Part shown: positions 51,791 through 60,085 of the stretch, piece by piece
How the letters are laid out: each line of letters starts with the position of its first letter
Position numbering within the stretch: position 1 is the first letter of the stretch
DNA from: Reyranella sp.
GTDB lineage: Bacteria > Pseudomonadota > Alphaproteobacteria > Reyranellales > Reyranellaceae
Length of the DNA: 64,000 nt
Assembly (NCBI RefSeq): GCF_004296935.1
Contig: NZ_SCVH01000021.1
Span: forward strand, 1 to 64,000
Reading direction: 5' to 3'
The notes under the pieces: model-generated
What the model saw: the letters and a program-made list of their open reading frames with translations, nothing else
What the model was told of the DNA's origin: nothing
Database searches by the model: none
Made by a program: the position numbers and the translations under genes

Positions 51791-52050
51791 CGAAGAGATG
51801 ACCTCCACGACCTGTGGAGGTCCGATGTCCGCCCAAAACGCCTTCACCTCCTTGTTTCCGTTGGCCTTTCCCGGAGTCTCCGGGGACGCGCTGTGCGCGG
51901 CAAAAGCGTGCAAACTTGAAATCGTCTTCTGGAGAATCGCCATCTCATCGACTGTGACGGGATCGGACTCGGGACATTCTGTTGCGCCACAACCAAGGCG
52001 TTGAAGACAAAGGATAAGATGCCATTTCCTGTCGGCAAATGTGTCGAATT
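51791..52050. other. Gap with one small hairpin and no supported gene
   Basis: From the permease stop to the HTH gene there are 336 bases without a supported gene. Besides the inverted repeat, GACCTCCAC (51800-51808) pairs with GTGGAGGTC (51814-51822). A minus-strand frame opening at ATG 51943 runs into the inverted repeat and on into the permease; nothing in it is recognisable, and I do not call it. Confidence 0.5.
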
Positions 52051-52368
52051 TCACGCGCGACTGTGACGGCGGGAGAACTTGCCGAGCACATGCATGAGCT
52101 GGCGGTCGTTCATGCGGTCGGGCGCCATCGCGAAATAGGCGCGCCGCCGCGGCCGGGTCGCCGCCTCGGCAAGGGCCGCCTCCCAGGCCGACGCGAAGCC
52201 GGGGAGCGTGTTGCGCCAGGTATAAGGCGTGGTTCGGTCGACATCGACGATGGCCGCGGCATGGGCCACCGAGCCGGTCTCGCCCAGCGCCTTCAGGAAC
52301 GCCATCTGGCGCTCCCGGCGGCGGCTGAACTTGCGGCCGTTGCGGTAGGTCAGGGAAAACGCATTCAT
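52051..52368 (-). CDS. Small HTH protein, terminase-small-subunit-like
   Basis: The 105-residue basic protein has a helix-turn-helix of the type found in phage terminase small subunits and transposase-like proteins: KALGETGSVAHAAAIVDVDR then TTPYTWRNTLPGFASAW (about residues 26-62). It has arginine-rich ends (SRRRERQ, TRPRRRAYF). It likely binds DNA. AGGAGG lies 4 bases before the ATG, and a TTGACA-N17-TATATT promoter within a palindrome lies just upstream, implying tight self-control. No terminase large subunit or other phage gene is near. It could be a domesticated phage remnant or a small regulator. Confidence 0.65.
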   Translation of the reverse strand: MNAFSLTYRNGRKFSRRRERQMAFLKALGETGSVAHAAAIVDVDRTTPYTWRNTLPGFASAWEAALAEAATRPRRRAYFAMAPDRMNDRQLMHVLGKFSRRHSRA

Positions 52369-52377
52369 GGTGCCTCC

Positions 52378-52414
52378 TGACAGGAAATATAGGAAACGGA
52401 CGGTTTCCTGTCAA
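52378..52414 (-). promoter_or_regulatory. Near-consensus promoter overlapped by a 10-bp palindrome
   Basis: On the minus strand TTGACA (52409-52414), a 17-base spacer and TATATT (52386-52391) form an almost perfect sigma-70-type promoter. TGACAGGAAA (52378-52387) and TTTCCTGTCA (52404-52413) are perfect complements covering both hexamers, with a third GGAAA inside. The transcript would begin a few bases before AGGAGG, giving a leader of about ten bases. A repressor bound here would block RNA polymerase. Confidence 0.75.
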
Positions 52415-52494
52415 GGACGCTCCGCCAACGACTTGCGCCCGCTATTACCTAAAAATGTGGCCGGGCTGGCAGGTTCGCGTATCGTAGATTGGAG

Positions 52495-53178
52495 TTAGTT
52501 GCGTCCACGTTCGAACAAGACATCAGCCGTTGCCCTGGTTATTCGGAGCGCGAAAGCGAATGCCAGCATGTAGGGCGCCCAAAAGAGTAGCAGTAGCTCT
52601 CCAGCACCCTTGTCCTTGAGCTTCCGCAAGCCAGCGTCATCGTCTTGTCTACGCACGACTTCGCGATAAGCGTCACGTACCAAACTTTGGTCGGAAAGGT
52701 GTACCCTGTCTGTTAGTTCGGCGGGTGGCTCGAAGGTAGATGAGACAGCACGGCTGCGGCGCTCAAGAACGGTAGAGACTGCTGCTTTCATCTTCAACGA
52801 ATGCTCACATGCTAGTTTCGTTTGAGCAACGATCTCGTCGAAATTCGGCGGGGAGAATTCCGTTCGCCGCGCCACGTTTCCGCAAAGTCGGCCAACGAGG
52901 CTGTCTGCCATTTCGTTTAGGCGTTGCTCGGCATTGAAAAGCTGCTTGAAATTACTCTCCCAAGCTATCTCTGCGTAAGAGCGTTGCGACGCATAGGCAT
53001 AGCCCAAGATCGAGAAGCAAGTAAGAAACAGCCAAAGATAGTCCGTCTTCTTCCACCATAGTTGCGGCCGTGGATTCCAAGGGAGCCATGGCGATACAAG
53101 CAATAGGTGGAGAACGGCACAAAACAGGACCAGCACCAAAATCGGGTACCAGACGAAGGTTAACAGCGCGTCGCTCAT
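52495..53178 (-). CDS. Hypothetical membrane protein, partner of the 784-residue membrane protein
   Basis: Not recognised. The 227-residue protein has two amino-terminal membrane segments (about 7-29 and 47-65), a soluble, mainly helical middle (about 70-190, with LNAEQRLNEMADSL-like heptads and three Cys) and a last hydrophobic segment (about 195-215). Its ATG overlaps the stop of the larger upstream gene as ATGA, so the two are made together. Base composition is clearly AT-richer than in the flanking genes. No known defence, secretion or transport family could be assigned. Confidence 0.7.
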   Translation of the reverse strand: MSDALLTFVWYPILVLVLFCAVLHLLLVSPWLPWNPRPQLWWKKTDYLWLFLTCFSILGYAYASQRSYAEIAWESNFKQLFNAEQRLNEMADSLVGRLCGNVARRTEFSPPNFDEIVAQTKLACEHSLKMKAAVSTVLERRSRAVSSTFEPPAELTDRVHLSDQSLVRDAYREVVRRQDDDAGLRKLKDKGAGELLLLFWAPYMLAFAFALRITRATADVLFERGRN

Positions 53179-55529
53179 TTGGGGGCAGGCAGCGTTGACG
53201 GCGAAATAATATCCGCGATTTCGAGTAACAAGCGCTCAAGTCTTGCGCGGTCCACGCGCCTCATGGCGACATCAATTCGAGACGAAACATAATCATCGTA
53301 AGCAAAATTTTCGGCACGGGTTCGGACGGCGCTTGCGACGCTGTCTCGATCACCCTCCGCGAACAGGGGCGTCTTAGAAAGTCTCTTGGTTAACGCACCT
53401 TTCAGACCCATTTCGCCAGCCCCGTCGACATTCATTAACGCAAGCGTAGCAAATGCACAGATCGCATCTTCCGCGCCTGACCAGCGATTTTGGTGACCGC
53501 GACCAAAGGTCAATTCCATCAACACACGTTCCGCCGCATCGAACACTTCCGCGCACGAGCGATGGATAGCTGCCTCGGCTATCTCGAATAGCTCTTCGTC
53601 AAGTCTGTAGTTCTCAACGAAGTCCAAGGACGCGTTGTCGTCTGGCACCCATGACAACACTGACACTAAGTTGCGGGCGTTCTTTTTCAACGATTCTGCA
53701 GTATGAGGCCGGCATGAATCGGAAGTAGAGACTGCCATGAGCGTTCGGCAAACATGGCCGATCCACGAAATCAAGTCGCCAGTGAAATTTGAGCGCTTCT
53801 CAATTGCCAGGACGAAGACCGGTTTATGTCGCTGAAAGAGTTCTTCCGACCAATCTTCCAAATGATCCGCGATGCGTCTTGCCGCCAGATCATCTGCCTT
53901 CGTTGTGAGAAGTTCGTTCCCAACCTTCATCAACCAGTAGGGAAAAGTCCCTTCCGCTCGAAGCGAATAAATCGGACCAAGGTTGCTTCCATGAGTGTCG
54001 GATAGCGCCTTGTCAGGTACTCCATCGATGAAAATTGTGACTAGTAGTTCAATCCCTTCATTGATCCTCTTGGCGGCATACCCAATGTCGTGAAATTTGG
54101 AAACTAGAAGGCCGCAAAGAATGCCTTTTAATTGCTCCATGACCGTCATAGTGACCGGTCTAAGTTTCTCATGAGCGACGCCGACCGCGCCCAGCGGCGT
54201 CAGCTTCTCGACCACGGCCAAAAAATCATTTGGGTCACCGTTTGCCAACAGCGTGGTCGCAGCTATGCCCATTTGGCGGACACCGTTCATGACCACATCA
54301 GGCATGTCATGAGGCAATGTCGACGTCACGCCTTCACACAAATACCCGGCTACAAGCTTCGCGTGATATTTGCCGCCCGACTGACGGTCTCCGTAGTCGA
54401 TGCGACTATAAATTACTACGAGTGAGGAAAGCGTCTGGAAGGCCAGCTCGACTCCCGTTTCGTCTTTCCGTGAAATCGCATCCCGAAGATGCTGCCGAAG
54501 GCGTTCAAGCGTCGAATTAACAAACTCATCCGTGACTAGCGGGCTGCCGCCAAAAGGTAGAAGAGTGAAGAAAGTCTTCCCCTTCGCATCGATATAGGCC
54601 GCGTTTATTTGGACGACCCCGACCAACGCCACGCGAGATACTTCGTGATCGCCCAGAACGCCGTGGGTCCGAGAAAACGCAATAGCATGATCAATGGAAC
54701 GACGCGCCTCTATCGACCAATTGGGATTCGCCAGAAAAAAGCCCGCCCTCGAAACGTCATGCGAGGCAGGTTTTCCGTTTGAAGTCTCGTTGACAATCAG
54801 CGCCTTTACTCGTGTGGCGCGTCTGCTCCACCACCTTAGAGTCTTGGTGGCATGGCTGACAATCAAGCCAACTTGAAAAACAGGATTGATAAGTTCGAGC
54901 GCTCTACGATAGGCAAGAAGAAACAACAGAAATGATAGGGCTGAACCCCACCCGGCCACGAGAACACCCTCCGCAATTCGGTCTCCTGGAATGAGCGCTG
55001 TAGCCGCCACTAGGAAGGCTAGAATGAATGTGCCCCCAAAGTAGCCTAACAAAATAAAATCAGAGGAGAGACGACGAAACAGGCCATAAGGCATTCGCGC
55101 AAAATTTATCTGCACCGATATCATGACCACAGAGAATGCGATTGCCGTAGCGCCAACTAACGCACCACCGATGGTTCCCACCAGCGCACGGAAGATGGAG
55201 AGCTTGTCGCTTTGGTCGGCGGAAATCTGTTCGAAATATTGAACGAGGCGCGGTCGAAACCATGGAAGCGTGAAACACGAGGCCAAGACGGCTAGGATTG
55301 CCGCTGCCCACATCATTGCAGTCCGATGACGCCTTAAGAATGCCAAGCCCGCATAGTACGCGGACTCAATTCTTCCCATTGCGAGAATGCGTCGCCGCAA
55401 GAGTGCGCTATTCAGCGAAGCCAATTGTTCCATCGCGAGAACGCGCCGGTGCAGCACTGCGCTTTCCAGCGAACCCCACTTGAGTCTGACAACGCTGAAC
55501 AGGCGCAAGAGTTCACCTCGAAATAGCAC
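53175..55529 (-). CDS. Large membrane protein with DUF2254-like amino-terminal domain
   Basis: A 784-residue protein with four membrane segments (about 71-90, 112-140, 156-180, 187-207). The stretch TIGGALVGATAIAFSVVMIS, then VQINFARMPYGLFRRLSSDF and LGYFGGTFILAFL, resembles DUF2254 membrane proteins, an inference from memory. Residues 210-784 form a soluble, mostly helical domain without recognised motifs. The start is a GTG at 55529 with no clear ribosome site; an 18-residue duplication near the amino end leaves M33 and M51 as alternatives. AT-richer than its neighbours: bases 54001-54060 hold 26 G/C, against 42 in 50041-50100. Overlaps its partner gene by ATGA. Confidence 0.72.
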   Translation of the reverse strand: MLFRGELLRLFSVVRLKWGSLESAVLHRRVLAMEQLASLNSALLRRRILAMGRIESAYYAGLAFLRRHRTAMMWAAAILAVLASCFTLPWFRPRLVQYFEQISADQSDKLSIFRALVGTIGGALVGATAIAFSVVMISVQINFARMPYGLFRRLSSDFILLGYFGGTFILAFLVAATALIPGDRIAEGVLVAGWGSALSFLLFLLAYRRALELINPVFQVGLIVSHATKTLRWWSRRATRVKALIVNETSNGKPASHDVSRAGFFLANPNWSIEARRSIDHAIAFSRTHGVLGDHEVSRVALVGVVQINAAYIDAKGKTFFTLLPFGGSPLVTDEFVNSTLERLRQHLRDAISRKDETGVELAFQTLSSLVVIYSRIDYGDRQSGGKYHAKLVAGYLCEGVTSTLPHDMPDVVMNGVRQMGIAATTLLANGDPNDFLAVVEKLTPLGAVGVAHEKLRPVTMTVMEQLKGILCGLLVSKFHDIGYAAKRINEGIELLVTIFIDGVPDKALSDTHGSNLGPIYSLRAEGTFPYWLMKVGNELLTTKADDLAARRIADHLEDWSEELFQRHKPVFVLAIEKRSNFTGDLISWIGHVCRTLMAVSTSDSCRPHTAESLKKNARNLVSVLSWVPDDNASLDFVENYRLDEELFEIAEAAIHRSCAEVFDAAERVLMELTFGRGHQNRWSGAEDAICAFATLALMNVDGAGEMGLKGALTKRLSKTPLFAEGDRDSVASAVRTRAENFAYDDYVSSRIDVAMRRVDRARLERLLLEIADIISPSTLPAPK
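55368..55472 (-). repeat. Imperfect 54-bp tandem duplication inside the large membrane protein gene
   Basis: Codons 20-36 (SLESAVLHRRVLAMEQL) and 38-54 (SLNSALLRRRILAMGRI) are copies with an 18-residue period. The DNA copies share blocks such as GCGAGAA and TTCAGCGAA-like runs. The duplication precedes the first membrane segment. Confidence 0.75.
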
Positions 55530-55559
55530 CCACCGCTATTGCGGGTGGTCGCGCTAATT

Positions 55560-55706
55560 CTACCACCGGCACGAGAGGTTGGCTCTGAAGTAGACAATCT
55601 CGCCCTGTGAATGCTTCCGGAGTTGGCTACACGTGTGCCGGTAGGCGTCGATATCAAGAAACTCTGGCGTCAGGCAGATCGCCAGTCGGGAGCAAACTTT
55701 GTCCAT
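55560..55706 (-). pseudogene. Possible 3' remnant of a gene beside the island
   Basis: A minus-strand frame with ATG at 55706 encodes 48 residues including AICLTPEFLDIDAYRHTCSQ and GEIVYFRANLSCRW before a stop at 55560. It reads like the end of a protein but is too short to identify, and the frame continues upstream with shadow-like composition. It occupies the 290-base gap 55530-55819 together with the SDR promoter region. Confidence 0.3.
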
Positions 55707-55819
55707 GAGATGATGCTGATCCAATTGGTCGAGGTCACCAGGCCAACAAGGCAATGCACGCTGGATTGGTGCTACAATAGTGACTGTGCGTTTTCGCAAT
55801 GCAATGAAAGAGGGGAGAC

Positions 55820-56587
55820 ATGGGTAGGCTCGACGGCAAGATCGCGGCGGTGACGGGCGGGGCATCGGGGATCGGCGAGGCGACGGTCAGGCGTTTCGTC
55901 GCCGAGGGCGCAAGCGTGGCGTTCTGCGATCGGGACGGCGAGCGCGGCCAGCGCGTGGCGGCCGAGCTCGCGGCCGCCGGCGCCAAGATCGCCTTCACGC
56001 AGGCCGACGTCGGGACCGAGGCCGCCTGCCTCGCCTTCGTCAACGGCGCCGCGCAAAAGTTCGGGCGCCTCGACATCCTCGTCAACAACGCCGGCATCCG
56101 CAAATACGAGAAGATCGACGAGGCGAGTGCGGCGAGCTGGAACGAGATCCTGAACGTCAACCTGATGAGCTACGCCTTCTGTGCCAAGGCGGCGGTTCCG
56201 CTGATGCGCCGGCAGAAGGGCGGGGCCATCGTCAACGTCGCCTCCGTCCGTTCCGTCGTCGCCGGCGGCGGCAACCTGCAGTACGACACCACCAAGGCCG
56301 CGATCGCGGGCCTGACGCGGGCGCTCGCCGCCGACCACTCGCCGGAGGGCATTCGCGTGAACGCCGTGGGCCCAGGTCCGATCTTCACGCCGTTCCATGC
56401 ACGCCGCATCGCGGCGGCGGGCGAAACCGTCGAGCAGTACAACGCGAGTGCGGCGAAAGGCACCATGATGAAGCGCCCGGGACGGGCCGAGGAGGTCGCC
56501 GCCGCGATCCTGTTCCTGGCCTCCGACGATGCCTCCTACGTCACCGGCGCCCTGCTGTTCGTGGACGGCGGCATGACGGCGATGTAA
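55820..56587 (+). CDS. Short-chain dehydrogenase/reductase
   Basis: A classical SDR of 255 residues: cofactor loop TGGASGIGEA, CDRDGER with Asp after beta-2 suggesting NAD preference, NNAGI, catalytic Ser in VNVASVRSV and YxxxK in LQYDTTKAAIAGL, and VTGALLFVDGGM near the end. It oxidises or reduces a hydroxyl/keto substrate of unknown identity. GGGGAG is a few bases before the ATG. It is the first typical high-GC gene after the island, and an FKBP gene follows 50 bases on. Confidence 0.88.
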   Translation: MGRLDGKIAAVTGGASGIGEATVRRFVAEGASVAFCDRDGERGQRVAAELAAAGAKIAFTQADVGTEAACLAFVNGAAQKFGRLDILVNNAGIRKYEKIDEASAASWNEILNVNLMSYAFCAKAAVPLMRRQKGGAIVNVASVRSVVAGGGNLQYDTTKAAIAGLTRALAADHSPEGIRVNAVGPGPIFTPFHARRIAAAGETVEQYNASAAKGTMMKRPGRAEEVAAAILFLASDDASYVTGALLFVDGGMTAM

Positions 56588-56637
56588 CGCTTGATGCGCA
56601 CGCGACCTCTTCACGCAAAAGCCCCCAAGGAAAAACC

Positions 56638-56985
56638 ATGACGACCCCCTCCGGCCTGCAGATCATCGATACGACCGTCGGCACGGGCGCCAGCCCGAAG
56701 ACCGGCCAGACCTGTGTCATGCACTACACCGGCTGGCTCTCCGAAGGAGGGGCGAAAGGCCGGAAATTCGATTCGTCCGTGGACCACGGGTCGCCCTTCG
56801 AGTTTTCCATCGGCATGAAGCAGGTCATCGGCGGCTGGGACGAGGGCGTCGCCAGCATGAAGGTCGGCGGCAAGCGCACCCTGATCATTCCGCCGCAACT
56901 GGGCTACGGCGCGCGCGGCGCCGGCGGAGTCATCCCGCCCAACGCGACGCTGATTTTCGACGTCGAGCTGCTGGCGGTCAAGTAA
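56638..56985 (+). CDS. FKBP-type peptidyl-prolyl cis-trans isomerase
   Basis: A 115-residue single FKBP domain without a signal peptide: VMHYTGWLSEGGAKGRKFDS, PFEFSIGMKQVIGGWDEGVA, MKVGGKRTLIIPPQLGYGAR and IPPNATLIFDVELL are the family's active-site strands and loops. It speeds proline isomerisation in cytoplasmic proteins. AAGGAAAAACC precedes the ATG. It may share a transcript with the SDR. Confidence 0.95.
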   Translation: MTTPSGLQIIDTTVGTGASPKTGQTCVMHYTGWLSEGGAKGRKFDSSVDHGSPFEFSIGMKQVIGGWDEGVASMKVGGKRTLIIPPQLGYGARGAGGVIPPNATLIFDVELLAVK

Positions 56986-57073
56986 GCCCCCGATTTTGCG
57001 CCGGCGGCCGCGAGCGCGTCCGCCAGGCGCTGGCCGCGCTCGCCGATCCCCGATGCCTCGCCCGTCACCGCGC

Positions 57074-58048
57074 CTATTCCGGCTTGACGCCGGCTTCCTT
57101 GAGAAGCGCCGACCAGTACTTCACTTCCGCTTTGAGTTTCGCGGCGAGCGCGGCCGGCGTCGCCTGGTCCTGCGACACGGGTTCCATGCTGAGCTGGGCG
57201 AAGCGCGTCTTCACGTTGTCGTCCTTGAGGGCGCCCTGCAGTGCCCCCGCGAGCTTGTCGATGGCGGCGGCCGGCGTGCCCTTGGGCGCGTAGAGACCGT
57301 ACCACGTCGTGATGCCGATCTCGGGGAAGCCCGCCTCGGCCGTCGTCGGCACGTCCGGCAGGGTCGCCACCCGGCGCTTGGTGGTGACGGCATAGGGCTT
57401 GATCTTGCCGGCCTGGATATTGGCGGTCGTGCCCGTGGCCGGCTCGCAGTAGACGTCGATCGTGCCGCTGAGCAGATCCTTCATGACCTCGCCGCCGCCC
57501 TTGTAGGGAATGACGGTCATCCTGGTCTTGGTCGCGCTCATGAACATCAGGCCGCACAGATGCGCCACCGAGCCCAGGCCCGAATGGGCGTAGTTGATCT
57601 TGTCGGGGCGTTCGCGGACGTAGGTGACGAGCTCCTTCATGTCCTTCGGGGCGAAACCGGGCTTGCCGACGATCGTCATCGGCACGTCGGTGATCAGGCC
57701 GATGGTCTCGAAGCTCTCCACCGGGTCGAAGGGCAGCGACTTGTAGAGGCTGCTCATGGTCGACTGGCCGACGTGGCCGAGCAGGATGGTGTAGCCGTCG
57801 GGCTTGGCCTGGGCCACGCGGGTGGTGCCGATCGTGCCGCCGGCGCCGCCGACATTCACGACGATGACCTCCTGCCCCAGGCTGCGCCGCATCGCGTCCG
57901 CCACGAGGCGGGCGATGATGTCGCCCGGCCCGGCGGCGGCGAACGGCACCACCAGCGTGATGGGGCGGTTCGGATAGTCCTGCGCCTGCGCCGTTACCGT
58001 GCCGCACAGGAGCAGGAGTGCGGCTGCGATCGATTTCCAAAGTTTCAT
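57074..58048 (-). CDS. Bug-family substrate-binding protein
   Basis: A 324-residue receptor with a Sec signal (MKLWKSIAAALLLLCGTVTA, cut after AQA), first loop YPNRPITLVVPFAAAGPGD, second loop VVNVGGAGGTIGTTRVAQAK and VIPYKGGGEVMKDLLSGTID. AGGAAGG is upstream of the ATG at 58048. The frame is open to 58219 only through a palindromic repeat. It is transcribed in the same direction as the PhyH oxygenase upstream, so the receptor may import that enzyme's substrate. No permease genes accompany it. Confidence 0.87.
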   Translation of the reverse strand: MKLWKSIAAALLLLCGTVTAQAQDYPNRPITLVVPFAAAGPGDIIARLVADAMRRSLGQEVIVVNVGGAGGTIGTTRVAQAKPDGYTILLGHVGQSTMSSLYKSLPFDPVESFETIGLITDVPMTIVGKPGFAPKDMKELVTYVRERPDKINYAHSGLGSVAHLCGLMFMSATKTRMTVIPYKGGGEVMKDLLSGTIDVYCEPATGTTANIQAGKIKPYAVTTKRRVATLPDVPTTAEAGFPEIGITTWYGLYAPKGTPAAAIDKLAGALQGALKDDNVKTRFAQLSMEPVSQDQATPAALAAKLKAEVKYWSALLKEAGVKPE

Positions 58049-58077
58049 TGTGACGTTTCCTTCCTCAAAAAACCCAA

Positions 58078-58207
58078 CCTCATCCTGAGGAGGCGCGGAG
58101 CGCCGTCTCGAAGGATGGGCCGCAGACAAGGTGCTCGTTCCCACCCCAGGGCGGAGGTTACTCCGCCCGACGAGACGCATCGCTGCGCGATGCTCCTCAG
58201 GGTGAGG
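58078..58207. repeat. Palindromic repeat (CCTCATCCTGAGGA type) reaching into the PhyH gene
   Basis: Outer arms CCTCATCCTGAGGA (58078-58091) and TCCTCAGGGTGAGG (58194-58207) are complementary at 13 of 14 positions. Inside are GGCGGAG/CTCCGCC (58150-58156, 58161-58167) and other short hairpins. CCTCATCCTGAGGA with CTCGAAGGATG is, from memory, a frequent intergenic repeat in Rhizobiales. Its right end overlaps the last codons and stop of the PhyH gene. Confidence 0.8.
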
Positions 58208-59066
58208 TGGTGTTTTCATTGGCCGAGCGCTTCGCGTGCTTTGCCTCTTCCTCGAGATAGCCGTCGCGGTAGAGGCCGACGGTGCGTTCGTGCATTTTTA
58301 CTTCGTTTTCGCCCAGCTCGTCCTTCGGCCAGGCGGCCGGCTCGAAATTTCCGTGGCGATCGGTGCCGCGGACGAGAAGTGCTGCCTGCCGGACCGAACC
58401 GGCCGGCCGGGCGTGGGCCGGGATGTAGTTCAGCCCCAGGCCGATGCGGCGGTGCGACGAGGTGTTGGGTCCGGAGCGGTGCGGGCAGAGCCCATGATGC
58501 ATCGAGAACCAGCCGGCTTTCAGCGGCATCGGCACCGGCGCGCCGTCATCGAGCGGCTCGGTGATGACCTGGCCGGCGCGGTTGACGCTGTTCTTCACGA
58601 CCCGCGACACGTGGCTGAGCTGGCGCGGCTTGCCGCTAAAGGACAGCGCGTCCATGCAGCCGGCCGCTTCGCTCGCCTCGGTGAGCGCGATCCAGACCGT
58701 GACCTCTTCCCGGGGCTCGATCCCGTAGTAGGTCGAGTCCTGGTGCCAGGCGGCGATGGTGGGCGAGTGCGGCTCCTTGATGAAGAAGGTGCTGGTGAAG
58801 ATCAGGATGTCCGGCCCCAGCAGATCCTCGACCTTGTCGAGGATGCGCGGGTCGCGGGCCAGCCGGGCGGCCCACGGCATCAGGAGATAGGGCATCGTCC
58901 GCCATTTCATCTCGGGATGGGCGTTGACCGGCGCGCCGAGCCACGCCTCGTAGCGCGCGAGGCCCTGCCGGCACGCCTCCAGTTCCGCCGCGTCGAGCAT
59001 CGGGAACGGCGACAGGAACCCGTCGTGCTTCCACTGCGCGACCTTGTCCGCCGGCAACGCACCCAT
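58197..59066 (-). CDS. Phytanoyl-CoA dioxygenase (PhyH) family protein
   Basis: A 289-residue Fe(II)/2-oxoglutarate oxygenase. Iron ligands are H108 and D110 in IAAWHQDSTYYG and the distal His H196 in GLCPHRSGPNTSSHRRIG, with the 2-oxoglutarate Arg at 206/207. It hydroxylates an unactivated carbon of an unknown small substrate. The ATG at 59066 has AGGAG about 8 bases upstream; the longer frame to 59171 is in the divergent promoter region. The stop codon and last few residues (ENTTSP) are supplied by a palindromic repeat. The divergent IclR gene is its likely regulator. Confidence 0.87.
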   Translation of the reverse strand: MGALPADKVAQWKHDGFLSPFPMLDAAELEACRQGLARYEAWLGAPVNAHPEMKWRTMPYLLMPWAARLARDPRILDKVEDLLGPDILIFTSTFFIKEPHSPTIAAWHQDSTYYGIEPREEVTVWIALTEASEAAGCMDALSFSGKPRQLSHVSRVVKNSVNRAGQVITEPLDDGAPVPMPLKAGWFSMHHGLCPHRSGPNTSSHRRIGLGLNYIPAHARPAGSVRQAALLVRGTDRHGNFEPAAWPKDELGENEVKMHERTVGLYRDGYLEEEAKHAKRSANENTTSP

Positions 59067-59121
59067 GGATCGTCTCCTCCTCGTTGACGCGGGCGGTTGC
59101 ACGCCTCTATATTCCGGTGAG

Positions 59122-59136
59122 CGGGATTTGTTCCCG
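59122..59136. promoter_or_regulatory. Candidate IclR operator, CGGGA-N5-TCCCG
   Basis: CGGGA (59122-59126) and TCCCG (59132-59136) form a palindrome in the 122-base gap between the divergent PhyH and IclR genes. On the minus strand a TTGACA lies at 59163-59168 with only a weak -10 match. The five-base arms separated by five bases are like many IclR sites; evidence is positional. Confidence 0.4.
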
Positions 59137-59188
59137 AAACTATCGCAAGGGCTGCGGATCGTTGTCAACAAGAGCAGACACGCCAGGA

Positions 59189-59956
59189 ATGGACACTGGG
59201 GGCACGGTGGCGCGCACGCTTGCGGTGCTGACGGTCATGGCCGAGGCCGGCGGCTCCGTCGGCGTGACCGATGTCGCCACCGCGCTCGGCCTGCCCACCA
59301 GCACGTCGCACCGCCTGCTCGACCTGCTGCGCGGCGCGGGCTTCGTGGAGCGGGATGCCACGCAACGGCGCTACAGGCTCGGCCTGCAGTTCCTGCGAGT
59401 CGCCAGCCTGGTCACGCAGAACACCTCCTTCGCGAGCCTGTGCCAGCCGGCGCTCGACCGGCTCACGGCCGAAACCGGCGAGACCTCGATGTTCTGCGAA
59501 TACCTGCCCGACCATCCCGCGGACCGGCACATGGCCGCCTACACGGCCAAGTGCGACAGCCCGCATTCGCTGCGCTACCGCATCGCGCTGTTCGAGCCTG
59601 CCCCGGTGGAGTGCGGCGCGTCGGGGCTCGCCATCCTGGCGTTCCTTCCGCCCTCGCTGCGCGCGAGCCTGTGCGCCGCGCCGCGACCGTCGCCGCTGAC
59701 GGGCAGGCGCCCGTCGGGCCGCACCCTGGCCGAGTTGATCGAGTCCACCCGGCGCAAGGGCTTCGCCTTCAGCAGCGGCGAGAAGCTGCCCGATTCGGTC
59801 GGCATTGCCGTGCCGATCGGGCTCGCCGAGGAGCGGCCGGTCGGCTCCCTGACGCTGACGATCCCGCTCGCCCGCTTCGTGAGATCGAAACTGAAGGGCT
59901 ATGTGGCGCTGCTGTCGGAAGAGGCCCGATCGCTGTCGACCGCGCGGATTTCCTGA
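59189..59956 (+). CDS. IclR-family transcriptional regulator
   Basis: The 255-residue product has an amino-terminal winged helix (RTLAVLTVMAEAGGSVGVTD, then TALGLPTSTSHRLLDLLRGA and RRYRLGLQFLRVAS) and a carboxy-terminal effector domain with ECGASGLAILAFLP and SVGIAVPIG. It is divergent from the PhyH gene and probably controls it and the Bug receptor, with a small carboxylate as effector. The ATG at 59189 is used; upstream in-frame starts lie in the divergent gap. Confidence 0.86.
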   Translation: MDTGGTVARTLAVLTVMAEAGGSVGVTDVATALGLPTSTSHRLLDLLRGAGFVERDATQRRYRLGLQFLRVASLVTQNTSFASLCQPALDRLTAETGETSMFCEYLPDHPADRHMAAYTAKCDSPHSLRYRIALFEPAPVECGASGLAILAFLPPSLRASLCAAPRPSPLTGRRPSGRTLAELIESTRRKGFAFSSGEKLPDSVGIAVPIGLAEERPVGSLTLTIPLARFVRSKLKGYVALLSEEARSLSTARIS

Positions 59957-60085
59957 AGGCCGCAAAACCCTGGTTATAAGCGGCTGACGGGAACCTATTC
60001 GCTTCCCAGGCCGTTGTTCGTCTTGAGAAGGACAGAATCATCGAGTGAGTTGGGGAACTTCACTTCCTGGCTTGGAGGAATCGCC

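Noticed and set aside
51644..51943. 100-codon minus-strand frame next to the inverted repeat
   Set aside because: It runs through the inverted repeat into antisense of the ABC permease and has no recognisable motif or ribosome site.
52051..52368. Prophage call based on the terminase-small-subunit-like protein
   Set aside because: No large terminase, portal, integrase or other phage gene is visible within the window, so a single HTH similarity is not enough.
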